Assembly (NCBI GenBank): GCA_028554795.2
Contig: CM068835.1
Coordinates: 31,622,311 to 31,686,310, forward strand
Length of the DNA: 64,000 nt
Direction: 5' to 3'
Source: Sinohyriopsis cumingii
Taxonomy: Eukaryota; Mollusca; Bivalvia; Unionida; Unionidae
The notes beneath the pieces were generated by a model that did not search any database, was not told the origin of the DNA, and was given only the letters and a program-made list of their open reading frames with translations. Made by a program: the position numbers and the translations under genes. This document shows, one piece after another, positions 63,425 to 64,000 of the stretch; the stretch's first letter is position 1; each line of letters begins with the position of its first letter.

Positions 63425-64000
63425 CGCTCACAGTTACAGCAAGCGTGCACTGAAATATGTGACTGCATTATGAATAACACACGCTCAGTTGCAGTAAGCA
63501 TGGAATGATATATGTGATTGCATTATGAATAACATACGCACAGTTACAGCAAACATGGAATGATATATGTGATTGCATTATGAATAACACACGCACATCT
63601 ACAGCAAGCATGGAATGATATATGTGATTGCATTATGAATAACACACGCACATCTACAGCAAACATGGAATGATATATGTGATTGCATTATGAATAACAC
63701 ACGCACAGTTGCAGTAAGTATGGAATGATATATGTGATTGCATTATGAATAACACTCGCACATCTACAGCAAACATGAAATGATATATGTGATTGCATTA
63801 TGAATAATACAAGCACAATTACAGCGATCATGGAATGATATATGTGACCGTATTATGAATAACACTCGCAAATCGACAGCAAGCATGGAATGATATTTGT
63901 GATTGCATTATGAATAACACACGCTCAACTGCAGTAAGCATGGAATGATATCTGTGATTGCATTATGAATAACACACGCACAGTTACAGCAAACATGGAA
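63425..64000. repeat. Minisatellite, 55-bp unit, about 10 copies, continuing past the window
   Basis: Units like CATGGAATGATATATGTGAT, then TGCATTATGAATAACACACG, then CACAGTTACAGCAAA. It lies in the intron upstream of exon a and is cut by the right edge. Confidence 0.96.

Overview
The window is metazoan nuclear DNA. It is AT-rich and contains one spliced host gene with canonical GT-AG introns, many minisatellites and (TA)n tracts, a CR1/L2-like LINE, tRNA-derived SINEs, DIRS-like retroelement remains and a decayed Polinton (Maverick). This mix fits a marine lophotrochozoan, most likely a mollusc. The species cannot be read from the sequence.

Layout. 1-14.6 kb is a fossil Polinton-like element. 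Recognisable parts are a packaging ATPase (-), a PLA2-like/zinc-ribbon protein (+), a retroviral-type integrase (+), a long replication gene with an SF1 helicase at its C-terminal end (-), an HNH endonuclease (+), a double-jelly-roll major capsid protein (-) and probable minor capsid genes (-). A 5'-truncated CR1/L2-like LINE (5.49-8.21 kb) sits inside the helicase gene, and an unidentified piece of about 0.87 kb sits inside the capsid gene. 14.6-22.4 kb is intergenic DNA with minisatellites and no recognised gene.

22.64-63.38 kb (- strand) holds the last 12 coding exons of a glutamate carboxypeptidase II / NAALADase family gene (M28B peptidase, transferrin-receptor-like fold). The 436 codons correspond to roughly residue 316 through the C-terminus of human GCPII; earlier exons lie beyond the right edge. 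All splice phases agree and no exon is broken. The zinc ligands and the catalytic Glu are present. The residues that make human GCPII specific for acidic substrates (the arginine patch and the S1' lysine) are replaced, so the protein is probably closer to the NAALADL1-type aminopeptidases than to a NAAG or folate hydrolase.

The introns make up nearly all of the gene's 41 kb. Most long introns carry their own minisatellite family (periods 28, 33, 34, 38, 45, 53, 55, 56 and about 80 bp). They also hold two DIRS-like fossils, two copies of one SINE and, in the 45.8-52.0 kb intron, an unrecognised decayed coding block of about 4.9 kb. That block, and the helicase-bearing Polinton with no visible PolB, are the two parts most worth further study.
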